Assembly: GCF_051622035.1 (NCBI RefSeq)
Contig: NC_135358.1
Coordinates: 22,200,501 to 22,264,500 of the forward strand
Direction: 5' to 3'
From: Arctopsyche grandis
Lineage: Eukaryota; Arthropoda; Insecta; Trichoptera; Hydropsychidae
DNA: 64,000 bases
In this document: one piece after another, positions 1-13,191 of the stretch
Numbering within the stretch: position 1 is the first letter of the stretch
How the letters are laid out: every line of letters starts with the position of its first letter
Translations under genes and position numbers: made by a program
Notes under the pieces: generated by a model
Told to the model about the DNA's origin: nothing
The model's input: only the letters and a program-made list of their open reading frames with translations
Database searches by the model: none

Positions 1-681
1 AATTGTATGAAACAAAACGAATTTCAAGATCTTGAACACTCAATACAAACAAATATGGATGTTGAATGCTCTCAAAACCAGACAGCCAGTTTCCAAAATA
101 TACATTTTTCAACCCCTATATTTATAAAACAAGACATCACCAATGTTAAAATCGATCAACATATTTTCAGTATTAATGGAAATAACGATCTTAGTGTAAC
201 TTCATTGAATGCTTTACAAAATAATTTAGAAAAAGATCATCTTCCTCAAGATATTCCATTACCTTTGAATGAAATTAAAAATAAATTCACTAAAAGTGAC
301 AAAAGTGATTTCAATGACAGTATTGCATTTAGCAATAATAATTCACAAGATAAAGCAAAGTCTCAAGATGTCTTAAAGATGGTATCACAATCAACCGCAA
401 ATACAGTATGTTTTTGATAACTTTAACTTTGATCTTAATAATAAGCAATACTAATATTTATACTTTATTTTTAGAAAATTAAAAAACCAAAATCAAAAAA
501 TATAAATAACATGGTTAATATAGCACTTTTGGCAAATACTGATCCAAAAGGTTTACAAAAATTAAACATACCAACATTGTACACATGGTTGAGATCTCAA
601 AATGTTCATGTAACTACTAAAATGTTAAAACAGCAATTGTTGGACAAAGTTTTTGAACATTTAAACATGAAATCGGAATAA
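1..681 (+). CDS. 3' end of a gene with a SAP-like C-terminus, possibly SLX4
   Basis: Two exons are visible: 1-405 (open to the window edge, so the gene starts upstream) and 475-681. They are joined by a GT-AG intron of 69 bp in phase 0. The first exon encodes a polar, Asn/Gln/Ser-rich, low-complexity stretch. The second encodes a basic linker and then a compact helical module with the core NIPTLYTWLRSQNVHVTTKM, ending shortly before the stop. That core resembles the conserved C-terminal domain of SLX4/MUS312, a SAP-like fold that binds the SLX1 nuclease: a short helix, L-R-x-Q/N, then V-S/T-S/T and a basic residue. A polar body with a small helical end also fits SLX4, the scaffold for structure-specific nucleases in DNA repair. 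This is recognition by eye; any SAP-domain protein is an alternative. An AATAAA signal lies at 688-693. Confidence 0.6.
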
Positions 682-1437
682 CCCTGGAATAAAAATTTAA
701 TTATTGTTTTATAAATATGATTACTGGTTAAAATGAGCTGAAATATAATTTTTCTATTTAAAATTGTTTTATTTATTTAAATTAAAATTTTTAAATATTT
801 AGCACTACATACATACATAAATACAGAGTACATATAACAAATACAGAATACAATTAGTAATAAAAATAGAGGTCTACCCTCCTTGAAAAAAGGTGCGCAA
901 AAGCAACAGTCAGTATAAGATCTGACATTTGATATGTGGGGATGGGCTGTTGTAAATTAAATGACCTAATTGTATATTTAATGAAGAATGTTTCGATTTG
1001 ATTAATTGTTATTTAAGATGTCAAAATAAAATCATTTTACGTTTTTGAAAAATAAAAATACATGATCGTAGGTGCTGTCAACTTTGTGCAATTAACAAAA
1101 CACATACAATAATTTATTATACATATATCCCAGATATTAATGAATTGGCGACCTAAATAAGCAGTTTCAACCTTCCGGAGTCTTTGGAACCATTTTAGTT
1201 GGTGATATTTTTCAAGAAACCCTAACTTTAGATAGTATTTCTCGAATATATACAATCTAATCACTTAATTTTAATTAAAAACATTCCTATGTCGTCTTGT
1301 CAATAACATTTTCAAGCTTTTCTGTGTCTGACACATATTAAGAAATCATTCAAGGAACCCTTCAATTCCCTTTATGGAACTCAAGTTTAAGAATGCTGAT
1401 GTAAACAATTTACAGCCATGATAAAAAAATTCTTAAA
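682..1437. other. Intergenic, 3' flanks of two convergent genes
   Basis: AT-rich sequence between the SLX4-like 3' end (+) and the pickpocket A 3' end (-). Apart from the AATAAA near 688 and short ATAC/ATGT runs near 810, I see no gene, RNA or repeat structure here. Confidence 0.5.
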
Positions 1438-4331
1438 CTATTTCTTTGCTAAAGAATTTCGCAGTGTGTCTGTTTGAGTTATTTTCTTCCTTCTAAAATT
1501 GCATATTGGCCTAAAAACGAATTAAAAAAAAATAAAAATCATGTTTTTTTATAGCAAAATATATAATGTTAAGTCATTTTTTATATTTACTTGATTGTTA
1601 AAAAGTATATTATTTCAACGAGGCTCAAAAATGAGAATCCAAGAAAGAGACCCATGATACCACCACAATTTGCCAAGAAATCAGTAATACCGTACAGCTC
1701 TGACCTTCTGGACATGATAAATTCGGCGTCTTTAAAGAACATGCTGACCCGGGACAGACCAAACCTTAAACAATATAAATTTAACATATAAAATATGAGC
1801 CCTGCAACGTTTAAATATGTGTACATACATTTAAATATATATTTTATATTACTCCTTAATTCTTGGGGTGTCTTTTTTCTTTGCTTTGGCTAAATCCAAC
1901 CAATGAAAATCAGACTGTGAGACTTCACTATCGTAAATGAGAGATGTGCAAGCAGGCAAGCAATCACATTTCATCAAATTTTCCAGGTTTTTAACTTGTT
2001 CCTTGTCTTTGCTCCGGACGGCTAATGCATATCTTAATTCCAGTTTTTGTAAATCATCTTCAAAGTTAATAAGAATGATGTATTTATATATTTAATTTAT
2101 AAAATTGTATCACTTTAAACGCGAAATACCTTGGGCTTTCGACATACAAACTTTCTTCATTGAAGAACATACCGGTATAGATCTACTTCCTTAAAGTAAA
2201 ATACGTAAATATTTATTGAAAAATATGAAATTTGTGTTATACATTTCGAGTGTGTTATACATTTACTTTTTACACCAGAAAAAAAATTATTTCAAAGGAA
2301 AATAATTAAAAATCAAACCATACGTGGCATCCAAAAAGCTACACATCCACATACTGAATCTGTGTAATTTGAAAGGCATTCAATTTGACAATTCTGCTGA
2401 GTATATACTTTGAAAAATTTCAGTTTTCTTTCGACCGTCATAAAGCATTTCCTCCTATCATTATTAAACCAATAATATAACTTACATCACAATATTTTTC
2501 ATTTTCCAATTAATGGAAGTTTAAATTATCCAAAACAGTCACCTTTGAGGATCATATCCACGTAACCCTTTAGAAGTGATAATCATGTTGGGCTTTATTG
2601 CTGCTATCAAATCTTGCTGCAAAGGCACCATGAAGTATTGTTGAGATACCCTTGGAAAATCTGACGGTGCGTGTAAAGATATCTACAAGTATTTTTTTTT
2701 ATTATTTTAAATTATTGAAAATAAATTGATGGTGTTTGGAATTAAGAAAGATATACAAAAATTATTACCTTAAATCCTTGTAAACTTGTTGCACAAAGAT
2801 AGTCGATATCTTTATAGTACGTTTTAAGGACCACAGTCAGAGAACCGTCAGCTCCAGAAGTCTTAAAAGAAACATACATACATACTAACCATCTATTATA
2901 AATTCTACAAATTGTTTACTTAACAACGAATAAAAATTATTTATACAGTTCCTCTTTCTGGGTATGTGTTAGCAGATAAATTCCCAGGATAGCCCCGATC
3001 CATAGTCCAACCATCTGATTTTGTGCCATTTTCGAAACTGTGAAGGTCATTGTAGATTCTAAAAAAAAGATAATTTTTTAAAATCATACATTTATTTTTC
3101 AAACCATTGTATGATAGAATATTTGATTATTTTGACAGTCTATTAACACTTTTTTTCTGAAAAGTTCTTCAGCATCCAATATATTGAATGTGTAACATTG
3201 CCCGCTCTCGGTAAATACGGGTCTGAAGAGTTCTTTGCAATCAATATCTTTTTTTTTCCACTCGCATTTATTAAACATCTCATTAAAAGATTGACCAAAC
3301 TGTAAATTTTAGTTAAAACATACTTTAAAATAAAAACACACAAATTGAAAGCTTTAGACCAAAAATGCTACCGACCTCTTTTAAATAATCTATAGTAGTA
3401 CGATTTACAATATCGCTACCATTTTTCACAATATTTCTACACAATAATGAAGCGGCTTCCATTTTAAAATACCTGAAATAAATAAATAAATTCTTATGTT
3501 TATATAACTTATCGCATAGCTTTTCAAGTAAAAACTGGGAAACAAATTTATTTTTATATACTCTTCTTCTGTAAACGACACGTTTTTCTTAGTTCTAGTC
3601 TTGTGATAGGCATCAGTGTAATTAAAAACACTTTGACGCACTCTGGTTTCTGAACATATCGTTACTGCAGGAAAGGGTATCTATGTAAAATCGAATTGAA
3701 ATATCAAAGTTTTATACATATGCTAGAATTAGACTAATTTAAAAATTATAAACCTGCCAAACTGGTGTTGAGGATTCAGCAAAGCTTACAATGACCGGAC
3801 TTTGATACCATTTCAACCAGACTTTGGAAATCATGGTACCACAAGCTCCCATGCTCAAAAGTATCATAAGCAACCACCATAATCTAAATATTAAATGTGA
3901 ATGTTAAAACTTATGATATAAAGCTAGATGTATGGTATAATGAGTTATCACTTATGAGAACTTTCAATACAATAGAAATGTCTTCAACAATAATCTTCAA
4001 TTCTTCAGTTCTTGGTATTAATTTGTATGTAAAGGGTAAAAAAAATATTTTATGCAAAATGGAAAATAAATGTTGAAGTTCATTTACATACATATTGTCA
4101 AAGCTGTTTATAAAAGAATTACCGTTCAGTTTTAGTTCTTTTGGATATGCTCAAATATTGAAGACCATGGAGGCTGGTACAGGATGTGAAATCTTCAAAA
4201 TTGGTAGAACAGAAATCTTCCTTCTGATCTTCTTCATTGTCTCCGTCTTCATCAAAGTTACTTTTACGACCTGGTGACTCAGTAACCTTAGTATTTTTAT
4301 ATTTTGAAGGACTTCCCTCAACAATCATCAT
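1438..4331 (-). CDS. Pickpocket-like DEG/ENaC channel A
   Basis: Amiloride-sensitive-type sodium channel subunit of the plasma membrane. Thirteen exons: 4123-4331, 3754-3883, 3562-3680, 3376-3472, 3148-3299, 2947-3058, 2769-2861, 2543-2682, 2324-2454, 2130-2189, 1853-2057, 1591-1764, 1438-1510. They total 1,695 nt (564 aa plus stop) with GT-AG junctions and compatible phases. Domain order: acidic N-terminus, the cytosolic motif FEDFTSCTSLHGLQYL with the gating HG pair, TM1, the post-TM1 motif IPFPAVTICSE, a Cys-rich extracellular domain (including CDCLPACTSLIYD), then the pore segment GGIMGLFLGFSFLSLVEIIY with a G-x-S filter and TM2, and a short basic tail. The length is normal for insect pickpockets. 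The start is the first Met of exon 1. Pickpocket-28-like (water/osmosensing) is the nearest family I recall, but I cannot assign orthology. No disabling change is visible. Confidence 0.93.
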
Positions 4332-5771
4332 GGATACTAAGATACATATGTAGATACTTGATAAAACTCAATCCTGAATCAGGAAACTTGGAAAAATGAA
4401 CGATCTTGTATTGTCAGTTGTAACCGAAAGACTAGCAGGAGTTTGTGAATAATTCGCTTATATATTTGTATGTACATACAATTTTATGCTGGTGTGTTGT
4501 AAAGTAATTAAGCCACACTCCATTAGGCGTATTGAATCGTGCAAACAACAACCGTGTGATAAAAGCGTGTAATTAAATATTGGCAGCCAAAATGTTAACA
4601 GTCATGATCGTACCTGGAATATTGTATTAAATTCCCATTTAATTGAACCGATTGAATTTCGATCGAATCAATTATGGACTAAATATTTAAAATACCAATG
4701 ATTTTGACTAGATGTTGTATTTTTGGGTTGAAATATAATAAAATTTGAGCTTATTGGATATCACGTTCGTGATAAGTGACTGTGAATTTGATACACCCCA
4801 ATTAACTAAGTGATTCGTACAGAATGGTGCAAAACTATATTTCATCACGATTACATTAGAAAATGGAATACATACATACATTTAGAGATAAATAAAGAAT
4901 GTAGATTGAAAATTTCCAATTTCAATTAAACCTTATATTCAGTATTATGTTTAAATTCTTTATTAACTGTAGGTACATATTAAATTTTACCAGTGGCGGC
5001 TCGTGCATATGGGCTGTGGGACTGCAGTCCCTCAGTACAGTAAAAATGCATGCTATTTTTATCGTTTCCATAGGGTGCGGGCTGCAGCCCTCCCAGTATA
5101 GTACATATGCATGCTATTTTTGTTTTCATTCGATCACCGGTTTAGTTAACGAGCTACTACAGCCTGATTTATCTCTTCAGCCCCACCAATACGAATTTTC
5201 ACGAGCCGCTACTGAATTTTACATGTTGATTTAATTTTATTTTTGAATAATGTTATATTAATTTACTCAACACTTCTTACTATTTAACTATTGAAAAAAT
5301 ATGGATAATAATAAATTAAAATCAACAGTCTCTTATCTTAATTTGCATTTTTGATCTACATATGTATTTCTTCCATAAATAGAATGCTACTGAAGATATA
5401 TAATATGTACATATGTATGTATGTACAGTGACACATAGAATATATTTACAAAATCATTACTGAAGTACTATTCCATGAAATTACATTTCTATTGATACAG
5501 ATACATTTATCAAAATTATGAGTGGAACTATTTTTTTGAAATCCTTGACATCATAATACAAATAAATAACTTTTCAAATTATAATTAAAATAAATAGATT
5601 TTCATAAAATTATAAATGGCTATTGCCCCATTACATTTTAAAACATCAATTACTTTAACAATGTCATACTTATTATCTGATAAAAACAAATCTCGAAAAT
5701 GATTCTTCAAATAACAAACGTAGATTGATGGGTTTCAACTAATTAGGAATATTATTTTTATAGACTAAACA
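4332..5771. other. Intergenic between pickpocket A and B
   Basis: Upstream flank of gene A and downstream flank of gene B. It contains one MITE (4991-5214, listed separately) and ATGT microsatellite runs near 5400-5430. Nothing else is recognisable; no core promoter element can be called with confidence. Confidence 0.5.
4991..5214. mobile_element. 224-bp hAT-type MITE with perfect 8-bp TSD
   Basis: The termini are inverted: CAGTGGCGGCTCGTG at the left and CACGAGCCGCTACTG at the right. The element is flanked on both sides by the identical octamer AATTTTAC (4983-4990 and 5215-5222), the 8-bp target duplication typical of hAT elements. There is no coding capacity. A half copy of the same family, in the other orientation, lies at 47267-47345 just upstream of the CFAP410-like gene. 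Confidence 0.88.
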
Positions 5772-8700
5772 TTATTCATCTACATATTGTTTTGGCAACT
5801 GTTTCTTCTTAGAAGCCATTTCATCCATGTGATTGCATAGTGGTCTAAAAAAGAGAAACAGGAATGAAATTAAGCACGAAAACTTCAAAATATCGCATGA
5901 ATATACATAAAAGCATTTATGCAACCTTATCGTTGAAAAATATAAGATTTCGATGAGACTCAATATGGAAAATCCTAAGAAAAGTCCCAATATTCCACCA
6001 CAGTTTGCCAGAAAATCGGTGACCCCGTATAATGCCGATCTTTTCGACGGAATAAATTGAGCTTCTTTGAAAAATAGCCTCATTTTCGATATAGACATAC
6101 TGAAATTTCAACAATTTAATGTTAGAATATACATATATGTACATATTGAATCAGTTAATTTGATATTTTGGTGAAAAATTCAGGCTTACTTTTGGAATTC
6201 ATTTTTCTTCTGACCTAATGCTTTATACATATCTTCAAGTCTGAAATCGATTTGGGATACATCAGCGTCATAAGAAATCGAAGTACACGCCGGCATACAA
6301 TTACACTGATTGATTGCATCCATCATTTTTCTTGATCTATCTTTATCGCCATCTTGACGTGCCAACATATATTTTATTTCGAGCTTCTCGAGATCCTCTT
6401 TAAATAAATCCTTATGTAGTAAAGAAAAAATAGCTTTCGCTTAGCATACATATTTATACATCAATTTTAAAACGAAATACCTTTAGCTTCTTCTACACAA
6501 TCTGCTTTGTCTGTTGTACACACTGTCATATTTTCATCACCTAAAATTTTCACTTTCATTATGATATGGAACTGTAAACAGGTCATTAGATTAAATTATG
6601 CTTACGTAGCATCCAAAAACTGACACAGTTGCAAATCTCCATGGTATAATTTGAAAGACACTCCCATTCGCAATTTTTTTGCGAGTAAAATTTGAAATAT
6701 TTTAATTTTCTCTCGTCATTCATGAAACATTGCCTTCTGAAAACTCACAATAAATACTTTAATATGCTCCTTCAACGTAAACGAACGTGATTAAAAATAT
6801 GTTTATGAACCTAGATGAATCATAATCGATGAGTCCCGCTGATGTTATCATATTGGGTTTGATTGTGACTATCAATTCTTGTTTGAGGGGCAACATAAAG
6901 AATTGTTGAGACATTCTGGGGAAATCTGATGGAGAATGGAGAGATACCTACAAAAACCATGTGATTACACAAGTTAAATGATTGATTTCGCACTTCATTT
7001 TTTAAAATTAAATTTTATGAAAACGCACTCTGTATCCTTGCATTGTTCCCGCGCATATGAAATCCAAGTCATATTCAAAAACACCTAATGTCACGTGCAG
7101 GCCAGCTCCAACATTTGGACTCTGCAAATCGCGTACATGCGACGAGAACTTATCAGATGATCGTTATAAAGTCAGGGAACATAAAATATATAAATAAAGA
7201 GACATCCAAAAAATACCGATCCTCTTTCCGGATACGCATCGAGTGTTGAATCGGTAGAATAGCCCGATTCTAAACTCCAACCACTAGATTTTTTCCTGTT
7301 CTCAATGTCGTATTCGTTGTATTGTACACTGAAATTCAAATTGAATTTTATATAAAGATAGCTTTTATGTATAATCATGCTGATGTGTAATAATGACATA
7401 CTTACACGTTTTCTCTAAAGAGTTCTTTGGAATCTAAAAGATTAAAAGAAAAACAAAATCCCTTATCTGTCGTTACGGGTACGAAATGATTTTGACAATG
7501 GAGTGGTTTTCTCTTCCACAAACAATCAAGGAACATCGTATTATTAGGACCTGCCTTAATTATATGTACATATGTATTAATTAATTCGGTATAATATGTG
7601 TGTATATATTATTTTATAATATATTAAATTAGCGTAATTAATTTACCTCTCTAAGAAAATCTATAGAAAAGTCAGTGAAGTTATAATCAGTTTCTGTATA
7701 AACATCTACAACCTGATTATCGCAAGTTTGAGATATTGACGACATTTTCAGAATTCTGAAAAATATATAAAATATATATGTTATAATTAAAATTATACCT
7801 AGTATTTCTGGCTAGAAGATCAAACTGGGGATAGAAAATACCTATACAGGGTTCATGTGTTTGTACGTATGTATGTATGTACATATATACATACGAATAT
7901 AACTATATATACATAAATATCAATACCGGTGCTACCGAAACCGCTTCTAATGGTTTTTGTTTCGGTACAACCGGTAATACAGAATAGACTACCAGTATTA
8001 TCGAAATATATTATTTTCAATTTTATGTTAGTTGAATTGATTTGAATTCAGAAGAAAACGTTGTAGCCGCCAGTTTGTATGGATCAGCCGAAGATTGATT
8101 CATCACCAGAGATCGGTGGACAAGTTGCTTTTGCCCACAAAAAATGGTTCACTATTTTCAATTACTATTGTCCTACAAAGCAAGAGAGCAAAAAAAAAGG
8201 TTGACAATAGCGAACCATTTTTTGTAGGCAAAAGCAACTTGTCCGCCGATCACTGGTTATCACTAGAGGTAGGATAGTCACAGTGCTATCCATTGTTCGG
8301 CAAACCTTTAACAATGCATTTACAATCTTTGAACAATACACGGCCCCCTCAGGCTCCGGTGACTAGTTATCACTCGAATTTTTTATGACCTGCTATACAA
8401 AGGAGCCGCTAAGTGTATCATAAATTTAAAATGAAAGATAAAGACCTGAAACTATTTCTGAATACATATGTAAATAAGCAAAAGCGCCGAGAGAAAATTC
8501 GGGCCCAGAGGAAAATTTAATTTAGTAACCAAAAAAAAGGGAATGATTAAATAAATGTGCTTTTATTAAACAAATATAATATTTTTTTCTGTTTAATGCG
8601 AATTTCATCGACGAATGCGTCATATTTAGGCAGACGGGAAAAGTAGCCAGACACTATGAATTAATACTATCTTTTCACCCCCCCCCCCCCCTCTTCTCGG

Positions 8701-11020
8701 CCCCGATACAATTTATTGATAAACATATAACAATTAGAAGCTGTTCAAATTTTTTTGGAAAACTTTTTTTTCCCTTGACAGTTAATTCAATACATATAGA
8801 ATATTTAAAAATTAAAACCATCCCTTTCACACGAAAATTCTTCAAAGCAATGAGCACGCAATTTATTTACTTTTTTTTACACTAGCTGATCGATAATTTG
8901 TGCGGTTTAGAAGGACTCAACACATGACATATTTTGTAATTAAGAAAGTAATTAAAGTAATTGCTTAAAATAAATTAATGATCAACCGTCAATTAACCTA
9001 CATTTAATTAATTACTATTTTATAGGTAATTAATACAATTTCATTGGCCTTATTTTTTAAATAAATAAATACGGATATACGTACATATGTGCATACATAC
9101 ATATGTATATGTACATATATCCAGTGATGTCACCCCAATTTTGGAACAATGGGTTTCCAAATTTTTTTCAATTTATACATGTTTATATATTTCAAAACAA
9201 GGTCTTTTCTCTTTACCTGCTATGTAATCGATTGTGACCTTTTTGAAGTTGTAACCGTCCAAAACAATTTTCAAGATTTGTATAATTTTTGACAAAAATT
9301 GTATGAATTTTTAAATTTCTGACGGGTTTCCGGAAACTTTTGATTTTTAACAACGGGTTTCCGGAAAACCATGGAAACCATTAGGGTGACATCAATGTCG
9401 GTAGGTATAGCGGTGCTACCAATTGCGAGAATTTTTTTGGCGATAGTACCGGTAAGTTTAAGAAAAACAAACTTTCGAAGTGAGGAAATGCTAATATCGA
9501 ATAAATCTAAATCTTTAATTGAAATACTTACTGTATAATTTAATACTGTATTACAAATTCAAAACAAATCCAAGTATCAAGCTTAACTCACTCTTCATAT
9601 GTAGCATTCGGTGACACATTGCGAAATGCGGCTATCGATTTAAAAACAGATTGTCGAATTTTCGTCTCCGAACATATAGTGACAGCTGGAAACGGAATCT
9701 GAAATATTCAAAATCGCTAAATTTCCGAATGAAAATAGGTGAGAAATAGGACATCTAATCCCGGGATCCCGGCATTTTCTGGTACCTTAATCCCGTTGCT
9801 GAAACTAGTCTGAATACCGGGATTACGGTGCTGACAAAAAAATTTATTTAAAAATATTATTTTTACAAAAATAATCCGCTCTATAATATAATGTTGTTTT
9901 TAATACGGATTTTTGAGAATCGTTGTGTTTCAACCATTTGTCTGTATACGTATTCTGGACGCATGCACTCTTCACTCAAATGCACACAAAAATATTATGA
10001 ATGATTTTGTGCCGAACAAATATTGCAGCATATATGTATTGAACAATACGCAAAAGAAATTCAATTAAAAATTGACGTCAAAACTCGATGGAACAGCGTG
10101 TTTTTAAATAAGTTATAAATTGTATTTTAAAGTCATCGATTGATGTGAATTCACTTGTTTCATTTGAAGAGAATTAATTTGAATTGATTCATGATTTGGT
10201 GAAAACGCTAGAATATATTAATTATAATATTTAATTATAATATTAATATATTAATTATAATAATAATAATTAAATTCAGTACTATATAATAAAAATAACA
10301 AATATAATAATATATATATATATATATATACATAAATACTGTATATTGTATTTTTTTTCGTTTTATTTTGTTATTTATACTTGTGTTTTTTTATATATTA
10401 TTATTACTAATATTTTAAGTCTATTTGTTTTTACGTGCATTTTTTTTAAATAAATACAAAAAACTACAATTGAAAAAAAAATGTTTTATTATACATTTAA
10501 TTTTTACCGGTGCTGAAAAAACCTACCAGGATTGGATGCCCTAGTGCGAAACCACATTGATCGATACCTGCCATACGGGTGTTGAAGTTTCAGCGAACGT
10601 AACAATCACGGGATTCTGTTGCCATTTGATCCATAGATTATTTATTAGGAAACCACCAGTGATCACACTCAGAACTATCATACAAATCCACCACGCTCTG
10701 AAATTTCCACTCTCTAGTTAAAATAGGTACTCTATACCTGTTGTATGATTTTAATTAAATTTATTCAATGTTTGACAGTACATACATATAGTTTTTATCT
10801 ACATAATAGGTACAGTGCTCAATTACCTTTCAAATGGGGATCTCTTATTTTCTCCCAAGTACTGAAATCCATGTAAGCTGGTACAATACGCGAAATCCTT
10901 AAAATTATTACCGCAAAATTGCGCTTTTGAACCGCTACCCGGAGTTTTGTCGGTGTGGTCATCTGTGAGAACTTCAATTTTGTGGTCTCGCAATGGGTTA
11001 TCATGATGAGAAGTCATCAC
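5772..11020 (-). CDS. Pickpocket-like DEG/ENaC channel B
   Basis: Paralogue of A with the same 13-exon plan: 10827-11020, 10568-10697, 9592-9698, 7647-7755, 7406-7554, 7217-7328, 7029-7121, 6811-6947, 6606-6736, 6481-6540, 6190-6397, 5926-6099, 5772-5844. Total 1,677 nt, 558 aa plus stop; seven exons match A exactly in length. Motifs in order: FKDFAYCTSLHGFQYL, TM1, IPFPAVTICSE, CNCMPACTSISYD, the pore GGILGLFLGFSILSLIEILY, and a Lys-rich tail. Introns 2 and 3 are enlarged by MITEs (9747-10543; 8107-8255; 9122-9397), so the gene is nearly twice as long as A. All splice sites I checked are GT-AG and no stop interrupts the frame, so it appears functional. Two Met codons open exon 1; I used the first. 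Confidence 0.92.
7921..8450. repeat. Degenerate CCGGTACTACC-type repeat, interrupted
   Basis: The sequence begins with ATACCGGTGCTACCGAAACC and includes the segment GGAGCCGCTAAGTGTATCAT near 8403. Both occur in the MITE at 50539-50873, there in reverse orientation. This copy is diverged and is interrupted by the palindromic MITE at 8107-8255. It lies in intron 3 of pickpocket B. A possible second end of the same kind (GATAGTACCGGTAAG) is seen near 9440. Confidence 0.55.
8107..8255. mobile_element. 149-bp palindromic MITE
   Basis: The element is almost entirely two inverted arms of about 55 bp. The left arm starts CAGAGATCGGTGGACAAG; the right arm is its complement and ends CACTG. The flanking octamers TTCATCAC and GTTATCAC match at 6 of 8 positions, compatible with a decayed hAT-type duplication. 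It lies in intron 3 of pickpocket B and has no coding capacity. Confidence 0.75.
9122..9397. mobile_element. MITE, CAGTGATGTCACCC family, copy 1
   Basis: The left end CAGTGATGTCACCCC and right end GGGTGACATCAATG are inverted. GGGTTTCCGG motifs recur inside, near the right end. The same ends, with the internal GAAACCATTAGGGTGACA, are found at 13192-13736. I see no clear target duplication. It is intronic in pickpocket B. Confidence 0.65.
9747..10543. mobile_element. 797-bp hAT-type non-autonomous element
   Basis: The termini TAGGACATCTAATCC and GGATTGGATGCCCTA are inverted and near-complementary. The flanking octamers GTGAGAAA (9739-9746) and GTGCGAAA (10544-10551) differ at one base. The ends contain CCCGGGATCCCGG-like and ACCGGTGC blocks. 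The interior is AT-rich without an ORF. It is inserted in intron 2 of pickpocket B. Confidence 0.72.
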
Positions 11021-12157
11021 AACTTTTCTTTCTAAGGCAAAAAGGCGAATTTCCAGTTTGGAGCAACTTGGTACACTGCCGAGACTAACAAAACTATTTT
11101 AGTTACTTTCAACGAATGGCCTGGCACTGAAATATTGCTGATAATTTTTCACTATATATATAGATTATTGACCTTCGTGAAAACATGTGTGATGGAATAT
11201 TTAATTTAATTACAATATGCGAAGAGGTAAAGAAATAGGGCATGCATTAAAACCGGTTTACCGGTAACCAGAGCCGTAGCGATGTTTTTGGCGCCCTTGG
11301 CAAAAATCAAATTTGGCGCCCCTTTAATATTTTTTCATTACATTTAAATAATTTATTTCATTTAAAAAATACACATTTATTGAAATATTTAAACTAAACA
11401 TTTTAAAATAAAATTACAAAAAAAAACAGCTATTATTTATATAATAAATGTCCCACATGACAATTTCGCAATAAATATCATATTATAAAAGGAATCAGTG
11501 CACTTAAAACACAATAAAAATTTCGAGATTTTTATTTTTTTGTCGTTTGTTTATCATTTATTTTAATTTTTATAAATGGTTATTTCAAATAATTTTTTCT
11601 TTATCTAAAACCATATAGCTGTCTTGACCGGTAACCAATAACATTTTTAACAACTTAACTATTAATTATTACAGATACAAAACACTAACGAATTTTCCGT
11701 GAATTTGGCGTTAGCAAAGTCTGTTATTCTATTATCAAAATTTATATTACTTGCTAATTCAATTGCTATTGTTATATATTTTTTATAATATTATTCTTAG
11801 ATATTTTTTATAATTCAATTTAGTGCAATGTTCAGTAACTTTTACATAAACTATTTTCTCGAAAATTCCTAAAATCATTATCGAGCCCCTGAATTAATAA
11901 CGATTATCTCTAAATATCCTGTTCTTTCTGCTGAAGTGCAATATTAACCTTATTCTATTTATCAAGTATGAAATTCTACAGATTTAAAAATTCAAGAAAC
12001 TTATAATTGTACATTTGAAATGTGAATGTGAATTCGTATTTTATAATCTTTAAAACTGAAAGTATGTGTACATATGTCCTCATACTGATCGTGAACTGCT
12101 TCCATTGGGTTCGATTTTGAACACCATCTCGTATCCGAATTTTATTTTTAAATTTAT

Positions 12158-12400
12158 TTAAAAAATATATAATAAAACAGGCGTGGGGAGCCTTTGGCAC
12201 CCCTCATAAAAAGACCATAAAAAAAGTAAACAGCATAAAGATGGCGATTCTAATAGTGAATTTATATTTGTTTTATTATTAAATTTATTTGAATCGGAAA
12301 AAAAAATCGACTCGTCATAGAAATTTTGACTTGTTTTCGAAATTCCCAACCAACAATACTTACATAAAAAGTCTCTTTGGAAATTACATATATATTAGAT
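12158..12400 (-). repeat. Dispersed repeat, copy 1 (inverted relative to 17068)
   Basis: On the minus strand this reads as a diverged copy of 17068-17287. Both contain AGAGACTT followed by TATGTAAG, then GGTTGGGA, CGAAAACAA, and GATTCAAATAAATTTAATAA. The 17068 copy ends in a GC-rich CCGGG block and CTAGT like a Helitron 3' end; this copy lacks that end. Confidence 0.6.
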
Positions 12401-12877
12401 AGGGCACGGTATATCAAGGCTTTTTGTTTTTTTTCAAATCTTCTTTTATTTATTATGCTAATTTTTTTATGGAACTCAGTTTTTCTGTAATTTTTTAAAT
12501 GGTTTTTATCAATTCTTGGTCCATAATTATTTCTAAATTGTTGGTGTTAATTTCAATTTCTTCTGTCAGTAGAGTCAGTAGAGTTAGTGCTTTCTGAGAC
12601 TTATCTTTTTTCCATCAGTTCAATTGCATATGATATAATTTCAGATTTTGAAGCATATTTAAAAAATTCGTCTGATTTTGGAATAATTTATTTAGGTAAA
12701 TTAGTAATATTATGACCGTCTTATTACGTCTTTCATTCGTCTGTTTTCTATTTTCGGGAAGAATTCTGAGAATCGGCACGTGGCATTCAACCAACGAATA
12801 TATGTACATGTGTACTTGAACAAGCATGATGTTAAATACGGTGCATACATTTGTGTATACGGTTATGATATTATATT

Positions 12878-12946
12878 TATTTATTTATTTTTAATACAAA
12901 AGCATACCACAGTGTCTTCACAGGTCACCCCAATATGACACTGTGG
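12878..12946 (-). repeat. LINE 3' tail with terminal stem-loop
   Basis: Read on the minus strand: a 10-bp stem CCACAGTGTC/GACACTGTGG (12907-12916 with 12937-12946) encloses the loop ATATTGGGGTGACCTGTGAA, followed by an A-rich (AAATA)n tail. The arrangement matches four other LINE tails in this window. No coding part remains. Confidence 0.7.
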
Positions 12947-13191
12947 CCAGAAAACACATACAAATTTACATGTTTTGTAAGATCGCGAAATATAACTTGT
13001 TTATGAAATGTTTTAAAAAAATATTTTTTTTGCAAAATATATACACGAATAGTTGATGAAATATTCGAATAAAGAATGACTGAAAAATCAGACGAATAAT
13101 TCGAATACTCGAATATTCGAATATTCGATTGGGATCCCTAGATGGGACAAAGGATTGAGAATACTTAAGTTTATGCCTAATAGTATGCTGA

